Below, in pieces: positions 25,560 to 36,411 of a DNA stretch of 64,000 bases. Where the stretch lies: positions 15,272 to 79,271 of the forward strand of contig CAXTJQ010000017.1 of the NCBI GenBank assembly GCA_964244725.1, given 5' to 3'. Position 1 is the stretch's first letter, and each line of letters starts with the position of its first letter. Below the pieces are notes generated by a model. It saw nothing but the letters and a program-made list of their open reading frames with translations, was not told the DNA's origin and made no database searches. The stretch comes from Kumtagia sp964244725 (GTDB taxonomy: Bacteria > Pseudomonadota > Alphaproteobacteria > Rhizobiales > Rhizobiaceae). The position numbers and the translations under genes were made by a program.

Positions 25560-25591
25560 GAACATCGTTATTTATCAAGAGCCAAATGTTC
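25560..25591. promoter_or_regulatory. 32-bp inverted-repeat operator candidate (copy 2)
   Basis: Arms GAACAT (25560-25565) and ATGTTC (25586-25591) are separated by exactly 20 bp; one more base on each side extends the arms to a perfect TGAACAT/ATGTTCA. The core TTTATCAAGA is shared with the copy at 17000-17031. On the gene strand the core reads TTGATAAA, a possible -35 box for the importer operon. Confidence 0.75.
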
Positions 25592-25744
25592 ACATCAAAA
25601 TTGCCTTGTCAATACGACTCGATACGTAATTGCCGGCTTCGATCCGACCGCACGCCAGTTGTAACGAGATGCGGTGCTGATGTTCTGCGCCATGCCCGAA
25701 GCATGGGGGAGGGGTAATGGCATGGGAGTACGTCGGAACCGCGT

Positions 25745-26509
25745 TCAGTCGATCGCTTTCTTGATCGCCGACTTGCCAACCTTGGCTGGCTTCGAGCGAA
25801 TCCGCATCGCGCCGCCCTTCGCGCGTTCGATCTCGAAAGCGCCCGTCTTCTCCACGAGCGCGCCCAACTGCCTGAACCCGTAGGTGCGCGCATCGAAGTC
25901 GGGGATGATGTTGTAGATCTGCTGTCCGACGCTACCCAGGGAAACCCAGCCGTCCTCGCTCTCGACCTGGGCGAGGGCTCTCTTGATGATAGGGGCTGCC
26001 CGGCTCGACGGTTCCAGCGCCTTCGTCGTTGCTGCGACGGGCTCTTGGTCGTTTGCCGGAGCGCTTGGCAGGAGGTTCTCGGTATAGATGAACCTTCGGC
26101 ACGCCTGACGAAAGCTCTCAGGTGTCTTCTGTTCGCCGAACCCGTAGACATCGATCCCCTGCTCGCGAATGCGTGCCGCCAGGCGCGTGAAATCGCTGTC
26201 GGACGAAACAAGGCAGAAGCCGTCGAATCGTCCGGAATGCAGAAGGTCCATGGCATCGATGACCAGCGTGATGTCGGAGGCGTTCTTTCCTGTCGTGTAA
26301 GCGAATTGTTGCTGGGGCAGTATGGCATGCTTGGCGAGTATCTCCGCCCAAGCTTTCGAGTGCGGCTTGGAGAAATCGCCATATATCCGGCGAACGCTTG
26401 CTTCCCCGAAACGCGCGATTTCTTCAAACAGGCCGTCGGCGATCCTGGCTGACGCATTGTCGGCGTCGATGAGTACGGCAAGTCGTGGCGAACGTGTCTC
26501 TGACGGCAT
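25745..26509 (-). CDS. NYN-domain (LabA-like) protein with C-terminal OST-HTH/LOTUS-type domain
   Basis: A 254-residue protein. The N-terminal NYN/PIN-like nuclease domain has acidic residues LIDADN at 14-19 and VSSDSDF near 100, which would bind metal. The C-terminal domain (IIKRALAQVESEDGWVSLGSVGQQIYN, then DARTYGFRQLGALVEKTGAFEI) fits the OST-HTH/LOTUS fold, often RNA-binding. Such proteins are predicted RNases; the target is unknown. It lies between tRNA-Gln and the importer promoter. Confidence 0.9.
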   Translation of the reverse strand: MPSETRSPRLAVLIDADNASARIADGLFEEIARFGEASVRRIYGDFSKPHSKAWAEILAKHAILPQQQFAYTTGKNASDITLVIDAMDLLHSGRFDGFCLVSSDSDFTRLAARIREQGIDVYGFGEQKTPESFRQACRRFIYTENLLPSAPANDQEPVAATTKALEPSSRAAPIIKRALAQVESEDGWVSLGSVGQQIYNIIPDFDARTYGFRQLGALVEKTGAFEIERAKGGAMRIRSKPAKVGKSAIKKAID

Positions 26510-26546
26510 TGACGCTCCTCGCGAAAAGGACGTACCCGAAATTATC

Positions 26547-26621
26547 TGGCTGGGGCGGGAGGGTTCGAACCTCCGAATGGCGGTACCAAAAACCGCTGCC
26601 TTACCACTTGGCTACGCCCCA
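26547..26621 (-). tRNA. tRNA-Gln (anticodon UUG)
   Basis: A complete cloverleaf on the minus strand. The acceptor stem is TGGGGCG/CGCCCCA with discriminator G and an encoded CCA. The anticodon arm GCGGT-TTTTGGT-ACCGC has anticodon TTG. The T-arm is GGAGG-TTCGAAC-CTCC. Its position next to the accessory locus makes it a possible island boundary, but no repeat of its 3' end was found at the far side. Confidence 0.95.
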
Positions 26622-27159
26622 ACGACGGCGCCCGGCCGCAATCGGCGTCTTATAGGCAGACTGCGGATCGAGCGCAATCGCGATCGCGGTCGGCATTGTG
26701 ATACGCCGGCGACCCCTCTCGTGGGGAGTAAGGGGTGGGGCGCGGCAAGCCGATTGTCGCGGTGAGTTCGTTTGCGGCGCGCCGATCAGGCTCGGCGCGC
26801 CGCAATCCGCTCTCTGACCCTGCCCACAACGAGGAGAGATCGCGCGCTTTGCCGACGCCCGCTTTTTTGCCACGGTGGCGCAACCGGGCGTCCAGGCAAG
26901 GCGGTCCCGGGTTGGTCCTGCAACGGTGGCAGGATTTGGGTGACGAGCCCTGAAACCCGGTCCCCGAACCAAGGCGCCCCGGTAATAGGGGGCGCGGCGG
27001 TTTGGGGGAAGCAGACCACGGCGGCGCATGGCGACGCGTCATTACCAAATTACCAAGGCGCGAAGCCATGCGCCGTTTCCCGGCTCGCCTCCCGCGAGGG
27101 AGCTCTCTTTGACAACAGCCAGGGCCGCAAGGCAGCGTGGCGCCGGTCGATCCTGTCCG
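26622..27159. other. 538-bp gap without a supported gene
   Basis: Several open frames cross this stretch on both strands but have skewed Arg/Pro/Gly composition, no recognisable domain and no good start signals. The only strong structure is the hairpin at 26772-26805. The region may include decayed sequence beside the tRNA. Confidence 0.5.
26772..26805. repeat. Perfect 14-bp hairpin in intergenic region
   Basis: Arms TTGCGGCGCGCCGA (26772-26785) and TCGGCGCGCCGCAA (26792-26805) are perfectly complementary with a 6-nt loop. There is no T-tract on either side, so it does not look like a standard intrinsic terminator. It may be a palindromic intergenic repeat or a transcript-end stabiliser. Confidence 0.7.
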
Positions 27160-27504
27160 CTATTCGCCCCAGACCGCCAGTTCGTTGCCGGCCGGGTCGG
27201 TGAAGTGGAACCGCCGCCCGCCGGGAAACGCATAGATCGGCCGCACGATCGTCCCGCCGGCCGCTTCGACAGCCGCCAGCGCGTCCTCGATCGCCTCCGA
27301 ATAGATCACCGGCAGCGGTTTTGCCGGCGCCTCCGCCGCATCGGCCTGGAAACCGCCGTCGAGGCCTTCGCCGAACGCTGCATAGGTCGGCCCGTAATCG
27401 GTAAACGACCATGAGAACGCGCTGCTGTAGAACGACTTGACGGCGTCGAGCGTGCCGCCGGCAGCCGCCAGTTCGAGATAGTCGAGCTTGCCGGTCTGTT
27501 TCAT
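27160..27504 (-). CDS. VOC (glyoxalase/dioxygenase-fold) family protein
   Basis: A 114-residue single VOC domain. It starts MKQTGKLDYLELAAAG and has KSFYSSAFSWSFTDYGPTYAAF, then a second betaalphabeta unit ending in GGRRFHFTDPAGNELAVWGE. The FTDPAGNELAVW ending with a Glu metal ligand is typical. Members include glyoxalases, antibiotic-binding proteins and others; the substrate is unknown. The start has GGAAAG upstream. Confidence 0.88.
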   Translation of the reverse strand: MKQTGKLDYLELAAAGGTLDAVKSFYSSAFSWSFTDYGPTYAAFGEGLDGGFQADAAEAPAKPLPVIYSEAIEDALAAVEAAGGTIVRPIYAFPGGRRFHFTDPAGNELAVWGE

Positions 27505-27688
27505 GGAGCTTTCCTTTGTTCTTGTATTGTTCTATTCGTGGTCGATGCGGAAATCAAGGCGGCAAAGGCGGAAAAAGTTCAATCGATTGTAGGGCTTGCG
27601 GACGGCTGGCGGCGTCTTGCCTTGTGCTGTGCGTCGACCTAACGCTAGCCCGGAACGCGTCGACGGTCGCGGCGGATGGGGATCAGGC

Positions 27689-30352
<2,664 letters not shown>

Positions 30353-30393
30353 GGGCTTCCGACGCAAACTGCCGAAGTCGCGAGGCAGACCGT

Positions 30394-30591
30394 TCAGAAC
30401 GCTTTTGGCAGGCCGGCCTGGCGCAGGATGGCGTTCGCCGTGTGACGGCTCGGGATGCCCACCGGTACGGGAAAATTCTGCCCGGTCATGGGACTGTGCC
30501 AGATTTCGTGGCTTCCCTTCCCCTGTCGGACGAGCGTGCAATTGGCGGGACGAAGCAATTCTCTAAGCGGCCGATCGAATTGGGAAGCCAT
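30394..30591 (-). CDS. hicA: HicA-family mRNA interferase toxin
   Basis: A 65-residue double-stranded RNA-binding-like fold toxin. It contains GKGSHEIWHSP with the catalytic His at 28, and a C-terminal HTANAILRQAGL segment typical of HicA. HicA toxins cut mRNA and are blocked by the partner antitoxin. The ATG follows the antitoxin stop directly (TGAATG), so translation is coupled. The protein is of normal HicA length, so it looks intact. Confidence 0.88.
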   Translation of the reverse strand: MASQFDRPLRELLRPANCTLVRQGKGSHEIWHSPMTGQNFPVPVGIPSRHTANAILRQAGLPKAF

Positions 30592-30828
30592 TCAAGCCGC
30601 CGCAGGTTCGGCTTCGCGCAATGCGGTGATCTGAATGAACACGGAAGCGGGGTCAACACCTGGATGATTGTCAGGCAGAAGGTCCAGTGCCATCGCGGAT
30701 ATTTTGGCGAGCAGATCGTCCAGTGTCGAGGCGTCGGCGGCGGCGGGAATGTCGTCGCAATGCCCGCTCCATACTGAGGCTTCGTCGTCCCAGGCGGCGG
30801 AAACGGTGAAGATGATGGGCCGCGACAT
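30592..30828 (-). CDS. DUF1902 (HicB-like) antitoxin
   Basis: A 78-residue protein with the DUF1902/HicB-like partial RNase-H fold: IIFTVSAAWDDEASVWSGHCDDIP, then TLDDLLAKISAMALDLL. It has no C-terminal DNA-binding domain, unlike full HicB, so autorepression may need another factor. It lies immediately upstream of the HicA-type toxin and would be made first, as expected for an antitoxin. Confidence 0.85.
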   Translation of the reverse strand: MSRPIIFTVSAAWDDEASVWSGHCDDIPAAADASTLDDLLAKISAMALDLLPDNHPGVDPASVFIQITALREAEPAAA

Positions 30829-30960
30829 ACTCGTTTCCTCAAAGTTTACGTCTGATAGCGCTTTGCCGCGATTATGGGAGATTGTCTGGTCCAGACGAAC
30901 AATGTGGGTATGAGTTATCCCTGTCGAATGGGTTCGCGCGACCGTCGGCTCCCGGCGGCT

Positions 30961-32124
30961 CTACTCCTGTTCCGAGGACCACGGAAAATTCACATACCGG
31001 TCCCGCGTGTCGTAGCAGATGTTGCCGTACATCTTGAGATAGGCGTCCCTTCGGGTTCGATCGGCATAGACGGCCGCTGGATCGGCGAGGTCGGCTTCGT
31101 ACTGGGCGATGTTCGCGCCGGTAAGCGCGATGGGAAGGATATCCATGGCCTGCGGAATGCTTTTTCCTTCCAGCCAGTCGGCCGCGAACTGACCCATGGC
31201 ATAGCCGAAGACCGGTGATGACAAGGCGATGCTGGCCTTGTAGGGGCTGTCGGCGTTCTTGATTTCCGACACCGCTTGGGGTTCGCCGTCGATGCCGCCG
31301 AGGAATTGGTCCGGCCGGTCCTTGCCCGCCGCCCGCAGCGCTTGCAGGGCGCCGAGCACGACGGCATCGCCGCCGAGCACGACATCCACAATCGGGCTGG
31401 CGAGAAGAATCGTATTCATGGTCTTGAAGCCGCCGTCGTTGGTTACCGGATTCGGTGCGATGTCGGCGACGATGGTGACGCCGGGAAGTTCGCTCAGCCC
31501 GTCCCGCATGGCCTGGAATCGAGGAGTCAGGAATTCCATCGTATCTTGGGTCAGCAGAACGACGTTGGCCTTGCCGCCGAGTTTGAACTTGATATGCGCG
31601 ATCGCCGCTTCCGTCAGCGCCTTGCCCGTTGCGTACTGCGGCGCGTTGAGCAGCAATGTCGCCGGCGGCGGAACGATCGTCCCGACGAACCCGCCCGACC
31701 AGATGACCTTCTGGATCGGGCCGGCAAGGACTGCCGGATTCGAAGAGGTGGCGACGAGTGCGCCTGTTTTTGCTGCGAGAAACACGTCGATCTGTTTGGC
31801 CGCGCCAGCCGCATCGTTGTCGGCAAGCACTCTGCGATAGTCCAGACCGCGATTCCTTGCCGCCATGGACAGTCCATGATCGACTCCTTGAAGGAATTGG
31901 CGGTCGTTTTCCTGAACGAAAGCAAGGGCCTTGCTCAAACCGGGCGGCGCGCCGCACACGGCGGCATTCGGATCGTAGGCGGGAAGGACGGTCCGCTGGG
32001 TGATACCGGGCGGACCCTCTTGCGTCACCCCTGGAACTACGCCCGTCGACAAGACGCAAGGCAAGAGAAGGCCACGCGACAAGGCATGCCAGAACGCTTT
32101 GACCGTCCCTCGGTTTGACGGCAT
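30961..32124 (-). CDS. Orphan periplasmic sugar-binding-like protein (Peripla_BP_4 type)
   Basis: A 387-residue protein with an N-terminal hydrophobic export signal (FWHALSRGLLLPCVL) and a two-lobed periplasmic binding fold: FVQENDRQFLQGVDHGLSMAARNRGLDY; AKTGALVATSSNPAVLAGPIQ; VDVVLGGDAVVLGALQAL. This is the pattern of ribose/autoinducer-type binding proteins. No permease or ATPase is adjacent, so it is an orphan. The sensor kinase gene upstream on the same strand suggests that it may be a ligand-sensing partner. The start at 32124 is chosen for the signal peptide. Confidence 0.82.
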   Translation of the reverse strand: MPSNRGTVKAFWHALSRGLLLPCVLSTGVVPGVTQEGPPGITQRTVLPAYDPNAAVCGAPPGLSKALAFVQENDRQFLQGVDHGLSMAARNRGLDYRRVLADNDAAGAAKQIDVFLAAKTGALVATSSNPAVLAGPIQKVIWSGGFVGTIVPPPATLLLNAPQYATGKALTEAAIAHIKFKLGGKANVVLLTQDTMEFLTPRFQAMRDGLSELPGVTIVADIAPNPVTNDGGFKTMNTILLASPIVDVVLGGDAVVLGALQALRAAGKDRPDQFLGGIDGEPQAVSEIKNADSPYKASIALSSPVFGYAMGQFAADWLEGKSIPQAMDILPIALTGANIAQYEADLADPAAVYADRTRRDAYLKMYGNICYDTRDRYVNFPWSSEQE

Positions 32125-32318
32125 CTGACGTTTCCTCGACGGCCACCCTGGCGTCGCCAATATTGCGGGGGAATATGACGCGCCGATCCTGTTTGTGATC
32201 TACTATGGTCGACGTTGCAATGCCATCGCCTCGTGATCGCCCGTGAGTTTAGCTCGACCCAGGCGACCGAACCGGCCGGCGCGGCCTGGTTGCCGCGTAA
32301 AAGCGCCCGAGCGCTCAA

Positions 32319-33674
32319 TCACGACGCCGCCGCGCCACGCGATGTCGACGAGAAGACGAGTTGGACAGCGGTCCCGGGATGCCGCTGACGATAGTCGATC
32401 CGGGCCCCGAGGCTCATGCACATCGCGTTGACGATGCGGGTGCCGACGCCGGTCCCCCTTGCGGGCGCGCCGTCTGGCCGCCCCACCCCATCGTCCTCGA
32501 CAGCGAGTTCCGCCTTTTCGGCGGACAGCTTTCGCAGCCGGACGCGGATTTCCCCGCCGCCGCCGGGATAGGCGTATTTGAACGCATTCGTGACGAGTTC
32601 GGTCACGACGACGCCGAGATTGATGCTGGCGTCCGTCGCCAGGTCCATCGGCTCGATGTCGACCGACAAGGTCACTCCCTGACTTTGGCTGGTCATGGAG
32701 TGACGGAGATGATCGAGGAGCCCGGTGAGATACGCGTCGAGCGCGACCGTACGCACGTCCTTGGAACCATAGAGCCGCTTGTGAACGAGGGCGATCGCGA
32801 GAATGCGATCCTGCGTTTCAGCCAAGGCTTCCTTGGCTGCGCGATCGACAAGCGCCTTCGATTGTATGGTCACGAGCGACGAGACAAGAGCGAGACTGTT
32901 GGCGACGCGATGATTGACCTCTGAAAGAAGCACTTCGGCCCGGTCGCGCGCCTGCGCCAAGTCGGCCGTGCGCGTGGCGACGCGTTGCTCGAGTTCGCTG
33001 TTCAGCGCGTTGATTTCGTTCTGTGTGCCGCGCAACTCCTTCGTGTAGCGAGCGATGCCATAAGCCGCGCCTCCGACCACGGCGACGATGACGAGCGCGC
33101 CGAAACCTGAGACGAGTCGGAGCGATGCGGTATTGCTTCGTTGTTCGACGACCCCGGCCGTCAGCCGGCTGTCGGCCTGACCGATAATCCCAGCAAAAAA
33201 CACGTTTGCTTCGTCAGTCAGGGCCTTCCCGGTGTTCGTACGGATGATCACCAGTATGTCCGCATCCTGTTGGTTGCGCTTGAGCGCGATGGTCCGGTCG
33301 AATTCTTCAAACTTGCTTGCGAGGATCGCTGCAAGACGATCCAGCACCGCCGCCACGTTGGGATCGTTTTTCAGAAGTGCCTGCAACGCCGCAAGATGCC
33401 GCCGGCCATCGGTCTTGGCCGATTGATAGGGCGCCAAATAGATCTCGTTGCCGGTGATGATGAAACCGCGCTGACTGGACTCGGCCGTCTGCAGCGTATT
33501 TCTCAGCTCGACCGCCGCGGTCCGCGTGTCGCGGGCCGCCATTGCTTGTTCGAAATAGAATTGCGCGCGTTCGCTTAACCGAAAATTCATGACCACGATC
33601 GTCATCAAGGCCACGAATCCGACAAGCAGGAACACGGAGGTCGAACGGATAAGATATCGCTGCGAGATAGGCAT
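32319..33674 (-). CDS. CHASE3-domain sensor histidine kinase (HisKA_2 family)
   Basis: A 451-residue membrane kinase. TM1 is at about 10-30 and TM2 at 188-207, flanking a periplasmic CHASE3-type helical domain (DTRTAAVELRNTLQTAESSQRGFI). A coiled coil at 215-250 leads to the HisKA_2 dimerisation box EVNHRVANSLAL with phospho-His255. The HATPase domain has ELVTNAFKYAYPGG and DDGVGRPDGAP. HisKA_2 kinases are common in alphaproteobacteria, often in general stress signalling. No response regulator is adjacent. It lies 194 bp upstream of the orphan binding protein. Confidence 0.92.
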   Translation of the reverse strand: MPISQRYLIRSTSVFLLVGFVALMTIVVMNFRLSERAQFYFEQAMAARDTRTAAVELRNTLQTAESSQRGFIITGNEIYLAPYQSAKTDGRRHLAALQALLKNDPNVAAVLDRLAAILASKFEEFDRTIALKRNQQDADILVIIRTNTGKALTDEANVFFAGIIGQADSRLTAGVVEQRSNTASLRLVSGFGALVIVAVVGGAAYGIARYTKELRGTQNEINALNSELEQRVATRTADLAQARDRAEVLLSEVNHRVANSLALVSSLVTIQSKALVDRAAKEALAETQDRILAIALVHKRLYGSKDVRTVALDAYLTGLLDHLRHSMTSQSQGVTLSVDIEPMDLATDASINLGVVVTELVTNAFKYAYPGGGGEIRVRLRKLSAEKAELAVEDDGVGRPDGAPARGTGVGTRIVNAMCMSLGARIDYRQRHPGTAVQLVFSSTSRGAAAS

Positions 33675-33783
33675 GAGATCATTCCTGCCCTATCCCGGCT
33701 CGGGACGCCATGCCGTTGTCCGCTCCAACACAGCTTCCCGGCTGGACGCGCCGTGTTGTCAACCTCGCTCCGCGTTATCCGGT

Positions 33784-34170
33784 TCAGTCGATCCCGGCGT
33801 CGATCTTGACCCGATCCTTATAGAACGCGCCGTGGTCGCGGATCGCGCCCATTTCGTCGTAAGGCGCCTCGTAAGCCCACATCGCGTCTTGGACCGCCTC
33901 GCCCGCGGCGGTCACGCGCCAATAGCTGGCGTTGCCCTTGTAGGGGCAATGGCTGCGCGAGGCGGTCTTCTGCATATGCTCGAAATAGATGTCCTCAAAC
34001 GGGATGTAGTAGACCGCGGGGTAGTCGCCCTCGCGTAGAACCTTGGCGTTCTTCGAGGAAGCGACAATCACGTCGGCGTGCTTGACGGTGACTGTGCCGG
34101 GATAGGGCTCGACGGTGATGCGGTGGTTGGGGTTGCGGGCAAATCCCGGCGATGCGTTCGTCTCGGCCAT
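33784..34170 (-). CDS. DUF427 family protein
   Basis: A 128-residue protein with the DUF427 pattern: HRITVEPYPGTVTVKHADVIVASS, PAVYYIPFEDIYFEHMQKT, CPYKGNASYWRV and a final AWAYEAPYDEM-like segment. The fold is a small beta barrel; the function is unknown. It is separated from the kinase gene by 109 bp and lies on the same strand. Confidence 0.9.
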   Translation of the reverse strand: MAETNASPGFARNPNHRITVEPYPGTVTVKHADVIVASSKNAKVLREGDYPAVYYIPFEDIYFEHMQKTASRSHCPYKGNASYWRVTAAGEAVQDAMWAYEAPYDEMGAIRDHGAFYKDRVKIDAGID

Positions 34171-34249
34171 TTCAAATCCTCTTGAAGCGATGGTATGGAG
34201 ATGGCCCTCGCGGTCCGCCGGTCAAGCGCCCTGCCTTGACGGTTGGCGG

Positions 34250-34600
34250 TCAGGCGGCTGCGGCGAAGGCTTCCGCCAGGTCGACATAGGCGGTTGCTAT
34301 GCCCGCGACCGGGTTGCCGCTCGCTCCCGCCGCCTCGACATGCAGCGGCCCGCCGCCGGTCGCCAGCGTGAGCAGCAGGATCTGTCGCTCCGAAGGCTTG
34401 CCGACAGCCGCAGCGGCGACGTGCTCGGCATGAACGCCATGGCCGCTCTGCATCTTGAACAGCATGGTTCCGCCGATCTCGGCAAGCGTGGCGCGGACCA
34501 CTTGCTCGAAGCGGCCCTCGCTGACGATCTCCCCGTCGGGCGCGATGCTTGGCGGGACGGCTTGCTGGGCCATTCTTTCGTCCGCGTTCGAAACAGTCAT
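34250..34600 (-). CDS. Small protein of unknown function (116 aa)
   Basis: A 116-residue protein, start MTVSNADERMAQQAV. The central part (GRFEQVVRATLAEIGGTMLFKM) and an Ala-rich C-terminus (AGIATAYVDLAEAFAAAA) suggest a small helical/strand fold. I do not recognise a family. It is divergent from the acyl-CoA ligase, with about 176 bp between starts, which may hint at a shared promoter region. Confidence 0.65.
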   Translation of the reverse strand: MTVSNADERMAQQAVPPSIAPDGEIVSEGRFEQVVRATLAEIGGTMLFKMQSGHGVHAEHVAAAAVGKPSERQILLLTLATGGGPLHVEAAGASGNPVAGIATAYVDLAEAFAAAA

Positions 34601-34776
34601 TGAGAGGGCCTCGCTTTTGTCGTCCGCCGATCGTCTTCCGATTCGGCTGGCGCGAGCTTCTCGGTCGACCGTGACCGCAATGTGGCGCGGCGACCGCCGG
34701 ACGTTCCGATCGGTCGGCGCTGGACAATCCCCCGTTGCCCGGCACAATGGCCCGAAACGGTCTCGGGAGGACTGCG

Positions 34777-36408
34777 ATGCTGGGCTTGATGCAGACGTGG
34801 CCGCTGCTCTGCCACAAGATCCTCGATCACGCTGCCCGGCAATCCGGGACCCGAGAGATCGTGTCGCGTTCGCTAGAAGGGCCGATCGAGCGAACCACCT
34901 ATGCGCAGATTCACCGACGGTCGCGTCAGGTCGCGCAGCGTCTGGAGCGCGAGGGCTATGGCCTCGGCGACCGCGTCGCGACGCTCGCGTGGAACACCGC
35001 GCGGCATATCGAGGTCTGGTACGGCGCAATGGGCATCGGCGCGGTCTACCATACGCTCAATCCGCGCCTGTTTTTCGAACAGATTGCCTGGATCATGAAC
35101 CACGCGCGGGACAAGGTGCTGTTCGTCGACCCGACGTTCCTGCCGCTCGCCGAAAAACTCGTTCCGGCCGTGGGGTCGGTCGAGCGCGTCATCGTGCTGA
35201 CCGACGCCGCCAACCTGCCGAAAACCATGCTGACCAACGCTGTCGACTACGAGACCTGGCTTGCGGAAGCCGACGGCGACTTCGCCTGGAAGAGCCTGGA
35301 CGAAGGGACGGCGGCTGGCATGTGCTACACCTCGGGCACGACCGGCGAACCGAAGGGCGTCGTCTACAGCCACCGCTCGAATGTCCTGCACGCCATGATC
35401 GCCTGCATGCCCGACGCGATGGGCATTTCGGGCCGCGATACGATCATGCCGGTGGTGCCGATGTTCCACGCCAACGCGTGGGGACTTGCGCAGAGCGCGC
35501 CGATGATCGGCGCCAAGCTTGTGCTGCCCGGCGGCAAGATGGATGGCGCCTCGATCTACGAGTTGCTGGATGCCGAAAAGGTGACCTTCACGGCGGCCGT
35601 GCCGACCGTCTGGCTGATGCTGCTGCAATTTCTCGAACAGACGGGCAACAAGCTGCCACATTTGCAAAAGGTCGTCGTCGGCGGCGCTGCGTGCCCGCCC
35701 GCGATCATCCGGAAATTCCAGGACGATTACGACGTCGAGGTTATCCACGCCTGGGGCATGACGGAGATGTCGCCGCTGGGCTCGCTGTGCACGCTGAAGC
35801 CCGAATTCGCCGAGCTGGAGCACGACGAAAGGTTGGCGCTTCAAAACAAGCAGGGCTTCGCTCCCTTCGGGGTGGAGATGAAGATCACCGACGACGACGA
35901 CGCCGAACAACCCTGGGACGGTAGGACGTTTGGCCGTCTGAAGGTGCGCGGTCCGGCCGTTGCGGGCGGATATTTCGGCGGCGCCGGCGCGGAGCAGTTT
36001 GGCGCTGGGGGCTGGTTCGACACCGGCGACGTGGCGCATATCGATCCGCATGGCTACATGCAGATCACCGACCGGTCCAAAGACGTGATCAAATCCGGCG
36101 GCGAATGGATCTCGACCATCGAATTGGAAAACCTCGCGGTCGGCCATCCCGAGGTCGCGGAGGCGGCGGTGATCGGCGTCGCGCACGCGAAATGGGCCGA
36201 GCGCCCGCTGCTGGTCATCGTCCGCAAGCCAGGCAGGGAGCCGGAAAAATCAGAGATACTGGATTTTCTTCGCGGCAAGGTCGCCAAATGGTGGCTGCCC
36301 GACGACGTGGCCTTCGTCGACGAGATACCCCACACCGCCACTGGCAAGATCCAGAAGATGGCGCTTCGAAAACAGTTCGAGGACTATCGTCTGCCGACCG
36401 ATGTCTGA
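34777..36408 (+). CDS. Fatty-acid/long-chain acyl-CoA ligase (AMP-forming)
   Basis: A 543-residue ANL-family enzyme. The ATP/AMP motif YTSGTTGEPKG is at 184-194, GMTEMSP at the A5 position, GWFDTGDVAHID at A7/A8, and the catalytic lysine near the C-terminus in ATGKIQKM. It resembles medium/long-chain fatty-acyl-CoA ligases (FadD-like, with FHANAWG). It activates a fatty acid with ATP and CoA. The start at 34777 follows a GGGAGG site at 34765-34770 with 6-nt spacing, and is better than an upstream ATG. Confidence 0.93.
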   Translation: MLGLMQTWPLLCHKILDHAARQSGTREIVSRSLEGPIERTTYAQIHRRSRQVAQRLEREGYGLGDRVATLAWNTARHIEVWYGAMGIGAVYHTLNPRLFFEQIAWIMNHARDKVLFVDPTFLPLAEKLVPAVGSVERVIVLTDAANLPKTMLTNAVDYETWLAEADGDFAWKSLDEGTAAGMCYTSGTTGEPKGVVYSHRSNVLHAMIACMPDAMGISGRDTIMPVVPMFHANAWGLAQSAPMIGAKLVLPGGKMDGASIYELLDAEKVTFTAAVPTVWLMLLQFLEQTGNKLPHLQKVVVGGAACPPAIIRKFQDDYDVEVIHAWGMTEMSPLGSLCTLKPEFAELEHDERLALQNKQGFAPFGVEMKITDDDDAEQPWDGRTFGRLKVRGPAVAGGYFGGAGAEQFGAGGWFDTGDVAHIDPHGYMQITDRSKDVIKSGGEWISTIELENLAVGHPEVAEAAVIGVAHAKWAERPLLVIVRKPGREPEKSEILDFLRGKVAKWWLPDDVAFVDEIPHTATGKIQKMALRKQFEDYRLPTDV

Positions 36409-36411
36409 CGG

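Larger units (their letters stand above)
25359..25744. other. 386-bp upstream region of importer operon
   Basis: AT-rich relative to its surroundings. It contains the 32-bp inverted repeat at 25560-25591 and a smaller inverted repeat TGAACC-N14-GGTTCA at 25511-25536. The roughly 200 bp between the main repeat and the binding-protein start has no supported gene and would form a long leader if transcription starts at the repeat. The NYN-domain gene ends at 25745 on the other side. Confidence 0.6.

Noticed and set aside
11854..26621. Genomic island integrated at tRNA-Gln with a duplicated 3' end
   Set aside because: I looked for a copy of the tRNA 3' end near 11.8-12.2 kb and 25.4-25.7 kb and found none, and no integrase gene is present in the window.
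26601..27029. Open frames over the tRNA-Gln flank
   Set aside because: One overlaps the tRNA itself; composition is skewed and no family pattern is seen.
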